A DNA stretch of 64,000 nucleotides, from assembly GCA_009363875.1 (NCBI GenBank), contig CM018685.1, positions 59,629,648 to 59,693,647 of the forward strand, given 5' to 3'. A model generated the notes under the pieces. The model searched no databases, was not told where the DNA came from, and saw nothing but the letters and a program-made list of their open reading frames with translations. The DNA comes from Mikania micrantha (taxonomy: Eukaryota > Streptophyta > Magnoliopsida > Asterales > Asteraceae). The position numbers and the translations under genes were made by a program. Shown piece after piece: positions 36,501 through 47,547 of this stretch; positions within the stretch are counted from its first letter, which is position 1, and each line of letters opens with the position of its first letter.

Positions 36501-39500
36501 TTTTAATGATTTTTTCATGAAATACATTATTGATCATTCTTTCTTGTCAATTGAAATCTATTATGTTCACATGGTTTTAAGTTGTCCATCTTGACCCGAT
36601 TTGTGTTGAGGTGTTACCCATCTCAACCCATACTATGTCATAATGATACCTATTTAAACCTAAAATGCAATAATTGTTTACCCAAATCTATCCATTTATC
36701 TTGCTATGATTCAAGATTGCCAGGTATAGTGTGTGTATATGACTCAACATTAATGCATGCTAATTAAAATAATCTTGTAATTAAAGTGTATGTATACCTC
36801 AACTTTTGTAGCAAAGGAATGTAACTTGAACTTGAAATGCATTTAGGGTCCAAAGAAGTAGAGGTGAACTTAACCAAGTTCTTGTAGCAACCAATGTCTC
36901 GTGGAATGGAGTCTTCTTGGTTGAAGATCCCATAAGGGTCTTGCTGCCTAGACTCCTTTTGAAGCAACAGGCTGCTAGCCTTTGAGTTCAAGCATGGTTC
37001 AGCCCTAAAGCTCATCGAAAAGTTGGCCGATCGAGAGACCGGTCCTGATTTCTCTAGCTCTATTGTTCTCGACATCCTCAGGAGCCTTGTGAAGATGAAG
37101 ATTAAGCATTTCATGATGTTTTCTGAGAGCTTGTTTGGTGACCATTTTGCAATGTTCTCTTCTTCAGATTGGTTGTTTAAATCCGAAACAACTACATTGC
37201 GTTCTCTCTAAGAAAGAAAGAAAGCAATACTTAATTTATAAGTACGTACGTACGTAGTTAATATATTTATATATATACACCCTAGCTACCTAATTATATA
37301 CATATATATGCATGTAGCTACGTACCTTAGGAGTAATAGCTGCATTTCTCCTTGTATCTCTTGCAGGTGAGGGTGGTTTTAGGATCCCACTTCTTCTTGG
37401 TGTTGGGTCACGAATGTTGTCACAGTTTTCTTTTTGTTCAAAGAAGGTAACATGATTTTTAGTTGTTGACTTGTGGTGATTATAATCACCCTTTATAGCT
37501 TTACTAATGAAGTGCAATGCCTTGGTCTCAAACGATGAGAATTTGTCCCCTCCGTACACCACGGATCCTCTATTATTATTACTATTACTATTGCTGTTGT
37601 TTGGTGTCGTGGGATGAGGTTTGTCATGAATATTTAATAGGTGGTCATGTTTTAATATTTTAGAATATTCTCTTGTGGCTTCTTTCTCTTTGTGTAGGTC
37701 ACTTTGTAGATGAGTGATTTGGCTTTCTAGTCTTGTTATTTCGTTCTCAACCATGGCTAGTTCTGTCAGTAGCTCCTTCATCTGTCTTTCATAAGTACAT
37801 ACATACATGTAATTATGTATTATTTAAAAGCTACTGATTTAATTTAATTTAGTTAGTACGTGACTACTGATTATATTATATAAATGGCCGCACCTTTGGA
37901 GGAAGGGACTTTGGGATATGAAGAGTGGAATGGTCTTCCTGTTGTTGATATGTGCGTTTCAGAAGCTCCCCGACTTTTACTTCATGGTATAGCATCTTTT
38001 CAAGTGTCGACACCTAATTAACATGTCCACATCAATTACAAATTAAATGGTTTCGTTGTGATATACGTACCAGAGCCGGCTCCGCGAATCAATAAAAATT
38101 CCAGGGCTTGGGGCGAGAAAAAAATGTCCCTTTCAGGAGCGGCCCTGATAGTTAATGTGTCCAAGACAGGCCAGGGAAAAAGGTCTTATAACAAATTCAA
38201 ATATTAAAGCAGAAGTATTCGAAACTGAAAAAACTGAACCGTGTTCGTAACTGAAAAACCGAACCGTATTCGTAAGTAAAAAAACGAACCGAATTCTGAA
38301 TTCGGTTTTCGGTTTGGTTCCTAACTATGTTCGAATTCCAAATTCGGTTTTCATTTCGGTTCGGTTATCGTTCTAATTTTTTAATTCGGTTTGTTTGGTT
38401 AAACGATTAAACCGAATTCAGATTTAAATTTATTATCTTATTATCAATTTTTGGATAGAGAAAAAATTGAAAACCAATTAAACCATACCTAATAAACCAT
38501 TAACCAAACTGATGAACACTCGTTGTTTAAATAGCATGAAAGTAACTTCCTATACTATAAAGGAAACTATTTTGTTTACCCCTTAAATTACGTGTGTTTA
38601 ATTGTTTTTTTTTCTCTTCAACTATTTAGTTCTCATTTGAATAAATCTTTATATATACATATATATGCAAATAAAATTGTGTCGATCTGTGCCCGAGACA
38701 GAGGTCGGGTCTGCCCTCCTTCGAGCCACGTAGGCCCTTTTAAACATTAATGTTATATATTTCTATATAAATTATAAATATGTGTGTGTGTGGGGGGGGA
38801 GCCATTACTCGCAATCAATTACCATGCATGGTAACACGTTTCTCCATAATATGCGTAGACATGTTTGTCAACAAACATATAACATGCAACCATCGAACCG
38901 ATATACATATATATAGCTTCACTAGCTACGTACCACTAGAATTTTATATTATTATATATATTATTACAATTACAACTACAACTATTATTATTACTACTTT
39001 TGAATAAATTAAAGGGAAATCAAGCTATTTCATGGACGCTAGCTCTTTGATTATTGATCACATCATTTGAAAATAAACGGGAAAAAAAGCCTAGAATCAA
39101 TGAGTATTTTTTTTTCCTTTTCATGATTTTATACTTAAAAACGAGACTAATGAAACAAGCATTACTATGCTAAACTTATTCCGTGTGTGTAGCAAAACTT
39201 GCACAAAACCTTCAAAGAAGTGATATAGTGGTTAGAGTGGAGGAGAAACAATCTAAAGGTCTCAACGTATTCCGTCTGTATAGCAAAACTTGCACGAAAC
39301 CTTCAAAGAAATGGTATAGTGGTTAGAGTAGAGGAGAAACAACCTAGAGGTTTTAAATTCAATCCACACTTAGAACAGTTTTTCTTGAAGGTCACCGGTT
39401 GCTTGCGGCCGCGCTTTAATTGTTCCTCTCGGTTAGTTGGGTATTAGGGGGACCCGAAGGTTTATCACGCAAGTGGATTCCCATAGTGTAGGAAAAAAAA

Positions 39501-41717
39501 ACTACACAAATATATTATCTACTTCCTCGATCGTGCAACAATAGTTTTAAAAAATTAACATAAAAATATGCGTTTTTTGAATGTTTATGTTCTTTACATA
39601 TCACATACTAAAAATGCCTACAATGTTCGTATTTTAATATAATAAAATTAACTTTTTAATTAACGTAATCATATTGAACGCTTCAAACAAGATGTGAGAT
39701 GTTAAATTAAGCATGATCATTGTTTGGATTCTTTATGATTTTAGATGATGGAGAACTTCATCAGTTCTTACTGACGATAAGTTGCTAGGGGCAATCAAAG
39801 TCCAAATAGACAATATCCTCTTGGTGAGGGTTCAAAGGCAACACCTTGAGAGCAAGGTCTAAGGGGCAAAGCCCTAGGCATCCCAACCTCATAGCTGTCT
39901 GGAATTTGTGTATGAAAATATATGTCTTCCTTTTACTGTTAAAAACGTGGGAACCCACTTGTGTGGTAAACACTTGGGTCTCCCAATACCTGACTAACCG
40001 ATAAGAACAAGTAAAATGCGGCCGTAAGCAACCGAGTCAATGACCTTCAAGAAAAATTGCTATAGATAATATGGATTGAACTTGAAACCTCTAGGTTGTC
40101 TCTCCTCCACTCTAATTATTACACCACTTTTTTGAAGGTTTATTTTGCTTAGATTTTAGGTTACACGCAAAATAAGTTCTTCGCATGCATACTTGTATAA
40201 TTTGATTCTTAAAGAAAATTTCTTTCAAAGATATCCTATAAAGAAATTTCTTGATTAATACACATACGATTTTATCTGTTCCGTGAAAGTGAAATGAATG
40301 AATATCCATGTCATCTACCTCATCTAGCTAGCATTCCATTTTTCGTCTTATGCAATATATACACATACATATGTATCTATTTATTATATAATGTGATAAT
40401 TTAATCTTATAAGGATAACCCTTAAAACCTTTCATAGTGACTTAATTTTAATCATGAAAAATAATGTATTGTTCATATTAGACCACATTAAAAAATATGT
40501 TTCAAATAAAATAATCAACTTCAATGTTGTTTAATATTAATCACACAATATTCTTTATCATGAATAAAAATAAGTGTTTATTGAATGCTTTAAGGGTTGT
40601 CTTTTTAAGATTATGTTATTACACACACATATAAATTGTATCATGTTTAACCTCGAGTTTAGAAAGAATACTCTTAATTAAACCATATATGAGCCTTGAA
40701 TTTGAGATCTTGAAAATAAATATGTTGTTTACATTAAGCACATTAAAATTGTTTTGTATTCAAAACTCATTTTTTATTTCAAACCGCATATTTAATTATC
40801 GTGAAGATTCCAAATAAATAGCTCAGGTAGTGTTTAAGTGTTTTTTTTTTAAGTTAGAGTTTTTAGATGATACAAACTGTGTGTTTGTGTCAATTGTGGA
40901 AGCCCTTAATTACAGGTACAAGCTAGATCATAAGACTAGAATTTGGTTATATCTTAAGGCCTTGTTTAGAATAGCTTATTTAACTTTAAAACGACATTTT
41001 GAAATGAAGTTTTTATAGTTGTGTTTTGATTAGCTTTTCTAAAATAAATTTTTAAAATGACCAAAAATGGACATATTTTATTGATATCGTTTTAAGGTTA
41101 TTGGGTAAAAGGTAAAGAGTGAGGTAGATATGTATTTTATGTCAATAAGTCACAAGTCATTTTGAAAAACTAGAATTTTTAGCTTTTGAAAGACAACTTA
41201 TTACACTTTTACAAAAAAGTCATTTCAAAAGTTATTTTAAGTTTGACAAACAACTTATTAACTTATTGCCTTTTTGAAAAATCCAATAAGTCAATAAGTC
41301 ATTTTTAGATAAAATTCAAACAATGCCTAAGTTTCCCAGCGTGCGTATAGTTATATATATATAGTGAAATATTTGAATTAGTCTCTAGCTTTTAGAAAGA
41401 AAAAAAATCTATCAATTATATCAAAACTCGATCGACATCTTATATATGTATAAACATGGATGATGAGTTTGATTAATATAAAAAAGAAAATAAAAGTTGC
41501 AAATGAAAATGCGGAAGTTTGGGTAGTACGTACCTCTCTTTCTAAATCTTGTTTCTCAGTAATCTGCAGTTTCTTGGTGTTCTGAGAATTGAACACACAT
41601 ATATATATAAATGGATTCTTCAATTTAATTCATATATATCCAGCATTTAAACAAACTTCAAATAAATGATAGTTAGTCGGTACGTACAATAACATTGGCC
41701 GTGTGATCAGCTGCCAT
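30508..41717 (-). CDS. MIP1-type leucine-zipper / DUF547 protein, ten coding exons
   Basis: Exons (- strand): 41717-41688, 41581-41534, 38013-37894, 37781-37326, 37207-36798, 32933-32834, 32329-32270, 31631-31551, 31067-30948, 30816-30508. All junctions have GT-AG ends and keep frame, giving 577 residues. Residues about 25-110 form the coiled coil (EKMLYHEVKVGELL, MKELLTELAMVENEITRLESQI), like PF14389. A Ser/Asn-rich linker and SPNKLSENIMKCLIFIFTRL follow. DUF547 is the C-terminal half, with LTSQQKLAFWINMYNACIMH, GVPSSPDKLKTLMNK, AQAIEHIILR, NPNVTFALCCGTRSSPA and IRVYTGDGVVNELE. The biochemical role of the family is unknown; MIP1-type zippers suggest protein partners. The first Met is the earliest in-frame ATG in an exon that could also continue upstream. 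No break is visible. Introns are large and full of transposons. Confidence 0.88.
31687..32014 (+). mobile_element. hAT-like MITE, copy A (intron between exons 7 and 8)
   Basis: Starts ccttgcaaaatagg and ends with ttgtcagg. The interior matches copy B at 36322-36724 in the same orientation: ctcaagttaaaat-agtt, aactaaacaaat, aatttttaatgattttntcat, ttattgatcattctt, ttcacatng-ttttaa. It has no coding sequence. Confidence 0.6.
32445..32753 (+). mobile_element. Small non-autonomous Helitron
   Basis: 309 bp in the intron between exons 6 and 7 of the DUF547 gene. The 3' end has the hallmark hairpin, arms CCCGTGT and ACACGGG around AAT at 32725-32741, followed after a short spacer by CTAG at 32750-32753. 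The 5' end is TCTTCC, with A before and T after the element, as Helitrons insert between A and T. No gene inside. Confidence 0.75.
32964..33219 (-). repeat. 3' LTR of the TR-GAG element
   Basis: 256 bp, partner of 36014-36269. The PPT (- strand aagggggagaa) directly adjoins it at 33220-33231. Confidence 0.9.
33276..34154 (-). pseudogene. Copia-type gag of the TR-GAG element
   Basis: From ATG 34154 the frame encodes a gag of about 292 residues with one internal TGA near 33893-33895 (after KEVWESIKI), one substitution from an Arg codon. N-terminal part: PKLNERNYTMWAVLMETIL, the DUF4219-like entry to copia gags. Middle: RLQTLRSELETLKMKKNESV and FEERLKSQD (UBN2-like). C-terminal part: RGG-rich stretch and a CCHC knuckle CFECGKYGHFAYEC, then a Lys/Glu-rich tail. 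It would coat the RNA in particles made by a helper. Confidence 0.88.
34155..35997 (-). other. Long non-coding leader of the TR-GAG element
   Basis: Lies between PBS and gag. It holds a short array near 34185-34290 of the phrases accacgaaggtt and accacacaggtt, and a more GC-rich block (about 35200-35480 and 35640-35830) unlike the AT-rich rest. No reading frame of note. The block may be foreign DNA picked up by the element; I do not recognise its source. Confidence 0.5.
35998..36010 (-). promoter_or_regulatory. Primer binding site of the TR-GAG element
   Basis: On the - strand TGGTATCAGAGCG lies three bases after the 5' LTR and matches the initiator tRNA-Met end. The same primer class is used by the Tekay-like element. 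Confidence 0.88.
36014..36269 (-). repeat. 5' LTR of the TR-GAG element
   Basis: 256 bp, partner of 32964-33219, followed on its 3' side by the PBS. Confidence 0.9.
36322..36724 (+). mobile_element. hAT-like MITE, copy B (intron between exons 5 and 6)
   Basis: Ends are cctggcaa and ttgccagg, a short inverted repeat. It has gaacgggttgggttggg near the left end, a common composition of hAT-type MITEs. The interior matches copy A at 31687-32014. Confidence 0.65.
38190..38420. repeat. Self-complementary accgaa/ttcggt-rich stretch
   Basis: Phrases gtaactgaaaaaccgaacc repeat about three times in 38225-38290, and aattcggttttcggtttggtt follows in the opposite sense. This is typical of the sub-terminal parts of hAT-like elements, but the ends are not clear. 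It lies in the intron between exons 2 and 3 of the DUF547 gene. Confidence 0.4.
39178..39500 (+). mobile_element. SINE with a 91-bp tandem duplication of its head
   Basis: A-box-like tatagtggttagagtgg and B-box-like ggttttaaattcaatcc, then cttgaaggtcaccggttgcttgcggcc, cctctcggttagttggg, and a tail aggaaaaaaaa. The segment from attccgtgtg (39178) is repeated at 39269 with few changes. It lies in the intron between exons 2 and 3. Confidence 0.65.
39946..40140 (-). mobile_element. SINE of the same family, opposite orientation
   Basis: Read on the - strand: agtggtgtaataattagagtggagg, acctagaggtttcaagttcaatcc, cttgaaggtcattgactcggttgctta, cggttagtcagg. This is the order of the copy at 39269-39500. 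The pair can fold back on one another in the intron RNA. Confidence 0.65.
40958..41327. mobile_element. Harbinger/Tourist-like MITE
   Basis: Ends GGCCTTGTTT and AAACAATGCC (nine of ten inverted), flanked by TAA on both sides, the usual target of PIF/Harbinger elements. The interior repeats aataagtcat phrases. It lies in the intron between exons 2 and 3. Confidence 0.7.
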
Positions 41718-41726
41718 CCACTCGAC

Positions 41727-41811
41727 CTACGAAGAACTAACAAATACACGTACGTACGTTAGGAACTTAATATATATAATATATATATATGGATGAGAAA
41801 TGATTTAATTA

Positions 41812-41853
<42 letters not shown>

Positions 41854-43640
41854 TTGAGTTGATGATTAACTTATAAGCAATCTACGTCGATCGTTAAGTT
41901 GTTGCTTTGATCAGAAGGTTGTTTGGTGACGGACGGCGGTTGTTGTGAATGCTGACGTACGTTACTTACTTCAATTGAATACATATGCGATCCATCGAGT
42001 ATATATAACAAATCATTAGAAACTCAAACATGGCTTCTTGATCGGGTAATTTAATTATATATTTATTTGTTTAGTAAAGTTATACTACTTATTCAAAATT
42101 GACTTCTTTCTCCTTAGAAATAAGGATTCAAATCTTACTAGTGATACTTTAATGGATATCACGAGGTTTCCACGCATCAGGGGTACGGTCTCACAGTCGG
42201 TGATCGAGTAATCGATTTTAGTTACCAACTATTAAGATAACTTGACGTACATCTACCCTTCATAAAAAAGTTATTTATTTATGGCCGGGCTAATCATAAC
42301 ATGTTGGACCATTTAATGATCTCCCACATCAATCAAATACATTAAAATTAAGAAAGTTTCATTTTATTTTCTTAAAAGAGGTTAATGATTGATGTATTTT
42401 TCATTTTTTCTCCAACACGTGTCAATTAAAATTAAGATTGAAACTCACGTTTGGACGATCACCTTTTGCTTTGTTTTTAATTTTTTTATTTTTTTTATTA
42501 CAACACTTTTTGTTTTAAAATGTTCATTTAAATAAAATAAGAAAAAAAAGAACCTTATACGCACTTTATATTATTAATTCTAAAACTACTTCTTTTGTAT
42601 ATAAATTGATTATGAGACTTGAACTCTACCGCTAAAAAAATGTATTTCCAAGGCACAACTTAATTAGTATTATAGATTTTCGTTAAATTCAAACTTAGTT
42701 TATTGAGATTCTCGCTTGTGTTTATTTCATGTCCTTTAATTATCTAAATTTTAATTTCTTTACCAATAATAAGACATTAAATAATATGAGAAATCGATTA
42801 TTATATTGTTAGATATAATTTTGACTTGCAAGACAACATTGCTTTTTAAAGAAAGTACTCTTTATTACTTTTATTAGTCATGAAATGCATTATACGGTTT
42901 AAATATTTATTAAATATGCTGGGAAACATTTGTATCACACGACTTTATTAAAAATTAAAAATTAATTTGTAGTAATAAGTTATTGAATGATTAAAAAATT
43001 AATTGATGATAAAAGAATTATAAATTCAAAATATATTGTTTTAATATTAAATTTATATTATTTTCTAAATATATGCTAAATATTTAAAAGGTTATCCATA
43101 AATATCATTATTTAATAACAGAAAGAAGCGAAAAAGATAAGTGAGATGATAAGTTATATAATAACATGTGTTCTTTCATGTGATCGAAGATGTAAATGAG
43201 AAAAATTTGTTGAAATTTAACCACAAAATAAGACGTGTTTTCAAAATTATTTTTTGTACTAGTATGAATAGCTTTAATAAATTATCTACCAAAATATTAA
43301 GATGACTTGGGAGCGGAGTGGCTTATCTTTATTTGGTGGGCATTTTTATTGAATGCAGCAATTTGGCGTAGGTTTCACTCGTAAGCATTAGTCATTACAT
43401 TAACAACCAAGTGATAGTTGTTCATTTTACCTCACTCGCTAGCAATTTTTATTGAAGCAATTTTATACGTGATATAAAATATTATAATTATATATAAATA
43501 GAGTTGTCCAAAAAACTCGGAGCTCGTTCGGAAAAAGCTCGACTTATATAAAGCTCGTTTGTAACCGAGTCGAGTCCAAGCCAAGCTTGGCTCGGCTTGT
43601 AGCTCTGCTCGTTTGTACAACATGTTATACTAAAATATAA
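41727..43640. other. Upstream region of the DUF547 gene and intergenic DNA
   Basis: The promoter and untranslated first exon of the DUF547 gene should lie in the first few hundred bases; I cannot place them. A (TA)n tract with a (TG) end is at 41814-41854. A stretch near 43500-43620 alternates gctcg and cgagc (gagctcgttcgg, ctcggcttgtagctctgctcg), as in sub-terminal parts of hAT elements. No other gene seen. Confidence 0.5.
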
Positions 43641-43659
43641 AAACGTAATTTTCTCTCTT

Positions 43660-44870
43660 TTTATAAATTATTACAAATAATAATAAATCATTTGCTGATA
43701 GGTTTCTGACAAACATTTTTTTTTTTAAATTAAATTTATCGACCACTTACCAACAAATGTATTGTTTTTTTAATTTTAATAAAACAAATTTTACCAACAA
43801 CTTTACGACAAACTTAATTTTATCTATTTATTTATAGTAATATTTGTATACCGTTGAATTTCCAACAATATTGCTATTTTTTCCGACTAACTACCGACTA
43901 TAATTCATTTATTTTTCTGACAAATTTCCGGCAACATATATTGAAAAATAATCAAAAAAATGTAGCATTTTAGGCTAAAAATTGTAGAAAAATCCAAAAA
44001 AAAAAAGCGAAAATATAAAATAAACAAAAGAGTCTAATTAATTATGTATAACAATCTATTTAGCCATTACAATTAATTATCAAATTATATAAAACATGTT
44101 TTAACGTGTCAAAATACAAAATAAACAAGAAACTAATCATTATACAAATTTTTCATAATTTTTTCAATTTGTTTTTGTAGTTTCTCTGTGATCAACCCGG
44201 TCTTTTTTTTTTCTATCTTTCCATTTGCTTTTACAGTTTCTCGCGTTCAACGCGATATTTTTCCGCCCCTTTTTTCATTTGTTCCAAGCGGGTTTCCAAG
44301 TTTTATCAGGCCTTCAGGTAAAATTCAGTGAACGCATGAGATTCAGCAACGCTATCATGCTACATATTCATCAACTTACTCGATAAATGATTGAATTATT
44401 TCAGTTATAGCATCTCCAAGAAACTTAAGGCATGGCTGTCAGATAAAGCATTAAGTTAAAAATATCACTTTAATGTAAATAAAATACATTTTTTAAATTT
44501 TTGTCAGAAAGTACTCGAAAACTTGTTACATTTTCCGACAAGTTTCCAACCAAAATGTAATTTAAATTATTTTTTAAATCTTCTTCGGAAAGTAGTCGGA
44601 AACATATAACATTTTCAGACAAGTTTCTGACGAATTTGCAGTTTAAATAATTTTTTTGATATTTTTCGTTGAGTAGTCGGAAACTTGTAACATTTTCCGA
44701 CAAGTTTCCGACGAACTTAGTATTAATATAATTTGTTTTACCGTTGTCGAAAATGTTTTGAAATTTCCGACAAGGTTCCCACAATATATTAACTTTCTCT
44801 CTTTTAGAACTAATTTTATAACGTAAACAATATAGTATTTTTCTTGTTTATAGGGAAGTAGTCGGTTGTG
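43660..44870 (-). mobile_element. CACTA-like remnant
   Basis: Both flanks (43680-43950 and 44490-44790) are rich in short phrases such as ttccgacaa, tttccgac and ctgacaaa, as in the sub-terminal repeats of En/Spm elements. The middle on the - strand (about 44330-44180) reads as a charged coiled-coil end, LETRLEQMKKGAEKYRVE, with stops, like the tails of plant En/Spm transposases. CACTA termini were not located. Confidence 0.4.
44500..44790. repeat. Three to four diverged repeats of about 85-90 bp
   Basis: The unit contains cggaaacttgtaacattttccgacaagtttccgacgaa. It repeats near 44515, 44600, 44690 and partly 44770. A 104-codon frame across it (44470-44784, - strand) merely translates the repeat (NLSENV three times). 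Confidence 0.75.
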
Positions 44871-45284
44871 TAAACCAAATCAGTTTTCTCTTTTATCTTT
44901 ATATTAGTGGGCCTCACACGTGTTGTGGTGGGAAATCCACTGCCATTGTTCATATCTGAACAAAGACATAATCTCGTTTATAAAAGCGGATTTAAAATTG
45001 TCACTTTGACATAAAATCGTAAAGTGTATTCATCAGTCTTCATAAACGTGGTAGTCACATTAATAACAAAAAAAGGATCGTGTTTCGTCATAAATTGTAG
45101 TATTAAAAACAAAGAAAACATGTGGCCAGCAGATAAAACATGAATAAATAGTAATTATGATTTATTTGAATAAAATTATTTTTCATTTGTAGGTGTTTAA
45201 TAACAGTAAAAAAGTAAAACAACCTAAAACTCATATTATCGTGAAAAAATACGAACATATGACTGACAATTAAAACAATAAGCT

Positions 45285-45582
45285 CTTATGTATAAATGTT
45301 GTAACTATTTGATAAATTAGTTTAATATTAAGTTTTGATAATTAATCAATAAACCCTTATGTATAAATGTTGTAACTAGATATTTACATATGTGTCTAAA
45401 ATAAATGTTATAACTTATACTCAATATTTAGCCCTTATGTATAAATGTTGTAACTATTTGATAAATTAGTTTAATATTAAGTTTTGATAATTAATCAATA
45501 AACCCTTATGTATAAATGTTGTAACTAGATATTTACATATGTGTCTAAAACAAATGTTATAACTTATACTCAATATTTTTTT
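45285..45582. repeat. Tandem duplication, 149-bp unit
   Basis: cttatgtataaatgttg starts at 45285 and again at 45434. The two units are nearly identical to the phrase cttatactcaatattt. Each unit also contains an internal second copy of cttatgtataaatgttgtaact. The high identity in AT-rich DNA implies a recent event. Confidence 0.88.
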
Positions 45583-45894
45583 TAAAAAAAAAAACAAAGT
45601 TAAAAATAATGTTTAATTTACCCAGACTATAAACAATAAGCGAAGAATAAAAAACAAGAAGCTAAAAAACATTAGAAAAAAAAAACAAAATGTAAAAGTA
45701 CTACCATCATCATACGTCTACCATAGACCTACGATGGCTATGATTCTTAGTCTGGTCTTAGCACCATCATATTCTCGATTTGATCTTGTTGCATTAGCCT
45801 AGGGGATCTATGAGGTCTCAAACATACATACAAACCTCTTAATTTCCAAGAAAGCCTTGAGGTTAATCAAGACATTTGGAGAAATGTTTCATTC

Positions 45895-46090
45895 AACCAA
45901 GTTCATCACCTCGGATAGCTCCAGTGTTATTTATCAAGAAGGATTTCACAATGCAAATGTACATTGACTATCAGATCTTAAACAAAGTTACAATCAGACA
46001 AAACTAGGTTTTGTTGATCAACATAAAGTTATGTAGTTATTTATAGATCAAAGATAAACCAGACTTGAACAACTCTTTACGAAACATCAT
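45895..46090 (+). pseudogene. Fossil Ty3/gypsy reverse transcriptase fragment
   Basis: A short stretch reads as APVLFIKKD, MYIDYQILNKVTI, matching the RT motif order ([25 protein letters not shown]) with stops and changes around it. About 60 codons are recognisable. Nothing else of the element was found. Confidence 0.6.
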
Positions 46091-46839
46091 TAAACCTATG
46101 AATTTAATAAGGGATCTTTTGAATTCTCAATTTTGATTCGTTTAATCATGTTTGTGTGTATGATTTATATATAGCTTCAATTTGTGATTTGAGTTTGAAC
46201 ATGAATGAAATATGTATAAGTTTTCAACGATGATTGCATGTGTGTGTTTTGGTTTTCATTGCATGTTTAATTGGTAGGAGGCACACATGGTTTTATGATG
46301 ATGTTTTTAAACAAAATCAATTTTCTTGACGAGGGTTGAAATTTAAAAACGATGAAAATAATTATTTCGATTTAAGAGTCAATTTACTTACCTTTAGTAG
46401 GTCATTCATCCAAGAATCAAATATCTGAGTTATGGGTTTCCATAACACTAAACTTTTGTTTTTTTTTTCTTTTTTTCAAAATGGTGTAGCTAAATAGAAA
46501 TTTTAACAAATACGTGTAGTTGAAAACTTATTTACGAGAATAATTTTTTTTATCTTATTACTTTTAACTAATCTAAATCAATAATAAAAAACACTTGCAT
46601 TTTAACAAATAATTTCAAATTACAGCTAATTTGTAAATATTTTTTTTAACTACACATCCTTTTAAGAAAAAAAAATCCACTAAACTCGTAAAACTATGGT
46701 CTTCATTACATGAGACGGTAGCCTTCTCACCATCTTCTTAAATTAAATTTGAATTTTTATTATCGAAATTGCAAGATGTTAATTATTTTCTTTATTTTTC
46801 TTTTTAAATTAAATAAAAGAAGAACGCAATAAAAAATCA
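46091..46839. other. Intergenic AT-rich stretch
   Basis: No gene, repeat or clear element end seen. Confidence 0.5.
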
Positions 46840-46917
46840 TCTCCGACTCCGAGGATTCATACCGATGTCTCAGGAACAGGAAAACGGCGTATCTCTCCCC
46901 GTCGTCACCTAAAACCG
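46840..46917 (+). other. Possible untranslated first exon of the DUF707 gene
   Basis: A short C- and G-richer segment (ctccgactccgagg ... ctccccgtcgtcacc) ends in AAAACC followed by GTAAGC, and then typical plant intron-1 sequence (aaaaccctaatttt). It is on the strand of the DUF707 gene, about 4.8 kb upstream of its ATG exon. The link is a guess from signals and position. Confidence 0.35.
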
Positions 46918-47547
46918 TAAGCATCCGAAAACCCTAATTTTTCATCAAATTCCGAATTGCTCATCACTATGCTACACATCACTTCGTCTTTAACTGAGTT
47001 GCTTACATGTTTCTCTTGCACCCTTCATATCATATTATCGATCTATGTCATTTATCACTCCTTCAAAGCGATGTGTTTAGGGTTTATTACATATTGCTTT
47101 CAGTTACGATTTACTCCTTTGCCACTATGTTTTTACGTTTCTGCAAGTTCAGATCACTGTGATGCGAACTTGGATCTTAAATTCTACTTCATGTGTTTCT
47201 GTTTTTTATGTGGTTTCTATTGAGGTGAATAGGTAATCCGCAATGCAGATCAATCACTATGTCTAAGTACTAAATTGGAGGTCGATTTCAAACCATAGTA
47301 ACTGTTTGTGGAGTCACTATTTTGATCGTTAGGGATTTATTCAATTTTTACAAAGGGATGATTTTCACGTTATTGCTGATAATGAGAATGATAGAACGCT
47401 TATTGCCCTTATTTATTCATAAGTTTTGTGGGTAATGAATGAGTTCTCCTTGTAAAATGATGACTTTTCCTTTTGGGCGACCGGTATATGAAAAAACCTC
47501 CTTTTTGAACCGATTCTATCCAAATTTCTAAACCAAATTAGGCACCA

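Noticed and set aside
38080..38170. Short MITE with ends agccggctcc / ggagcggccctg
   Set aside because: The ends match poorly and no target duplication is visible.
44470..44784. 104-codon frame with repeated NLSENV
   Set aside because: It is the translation of a diverged tandem DNA repeat.
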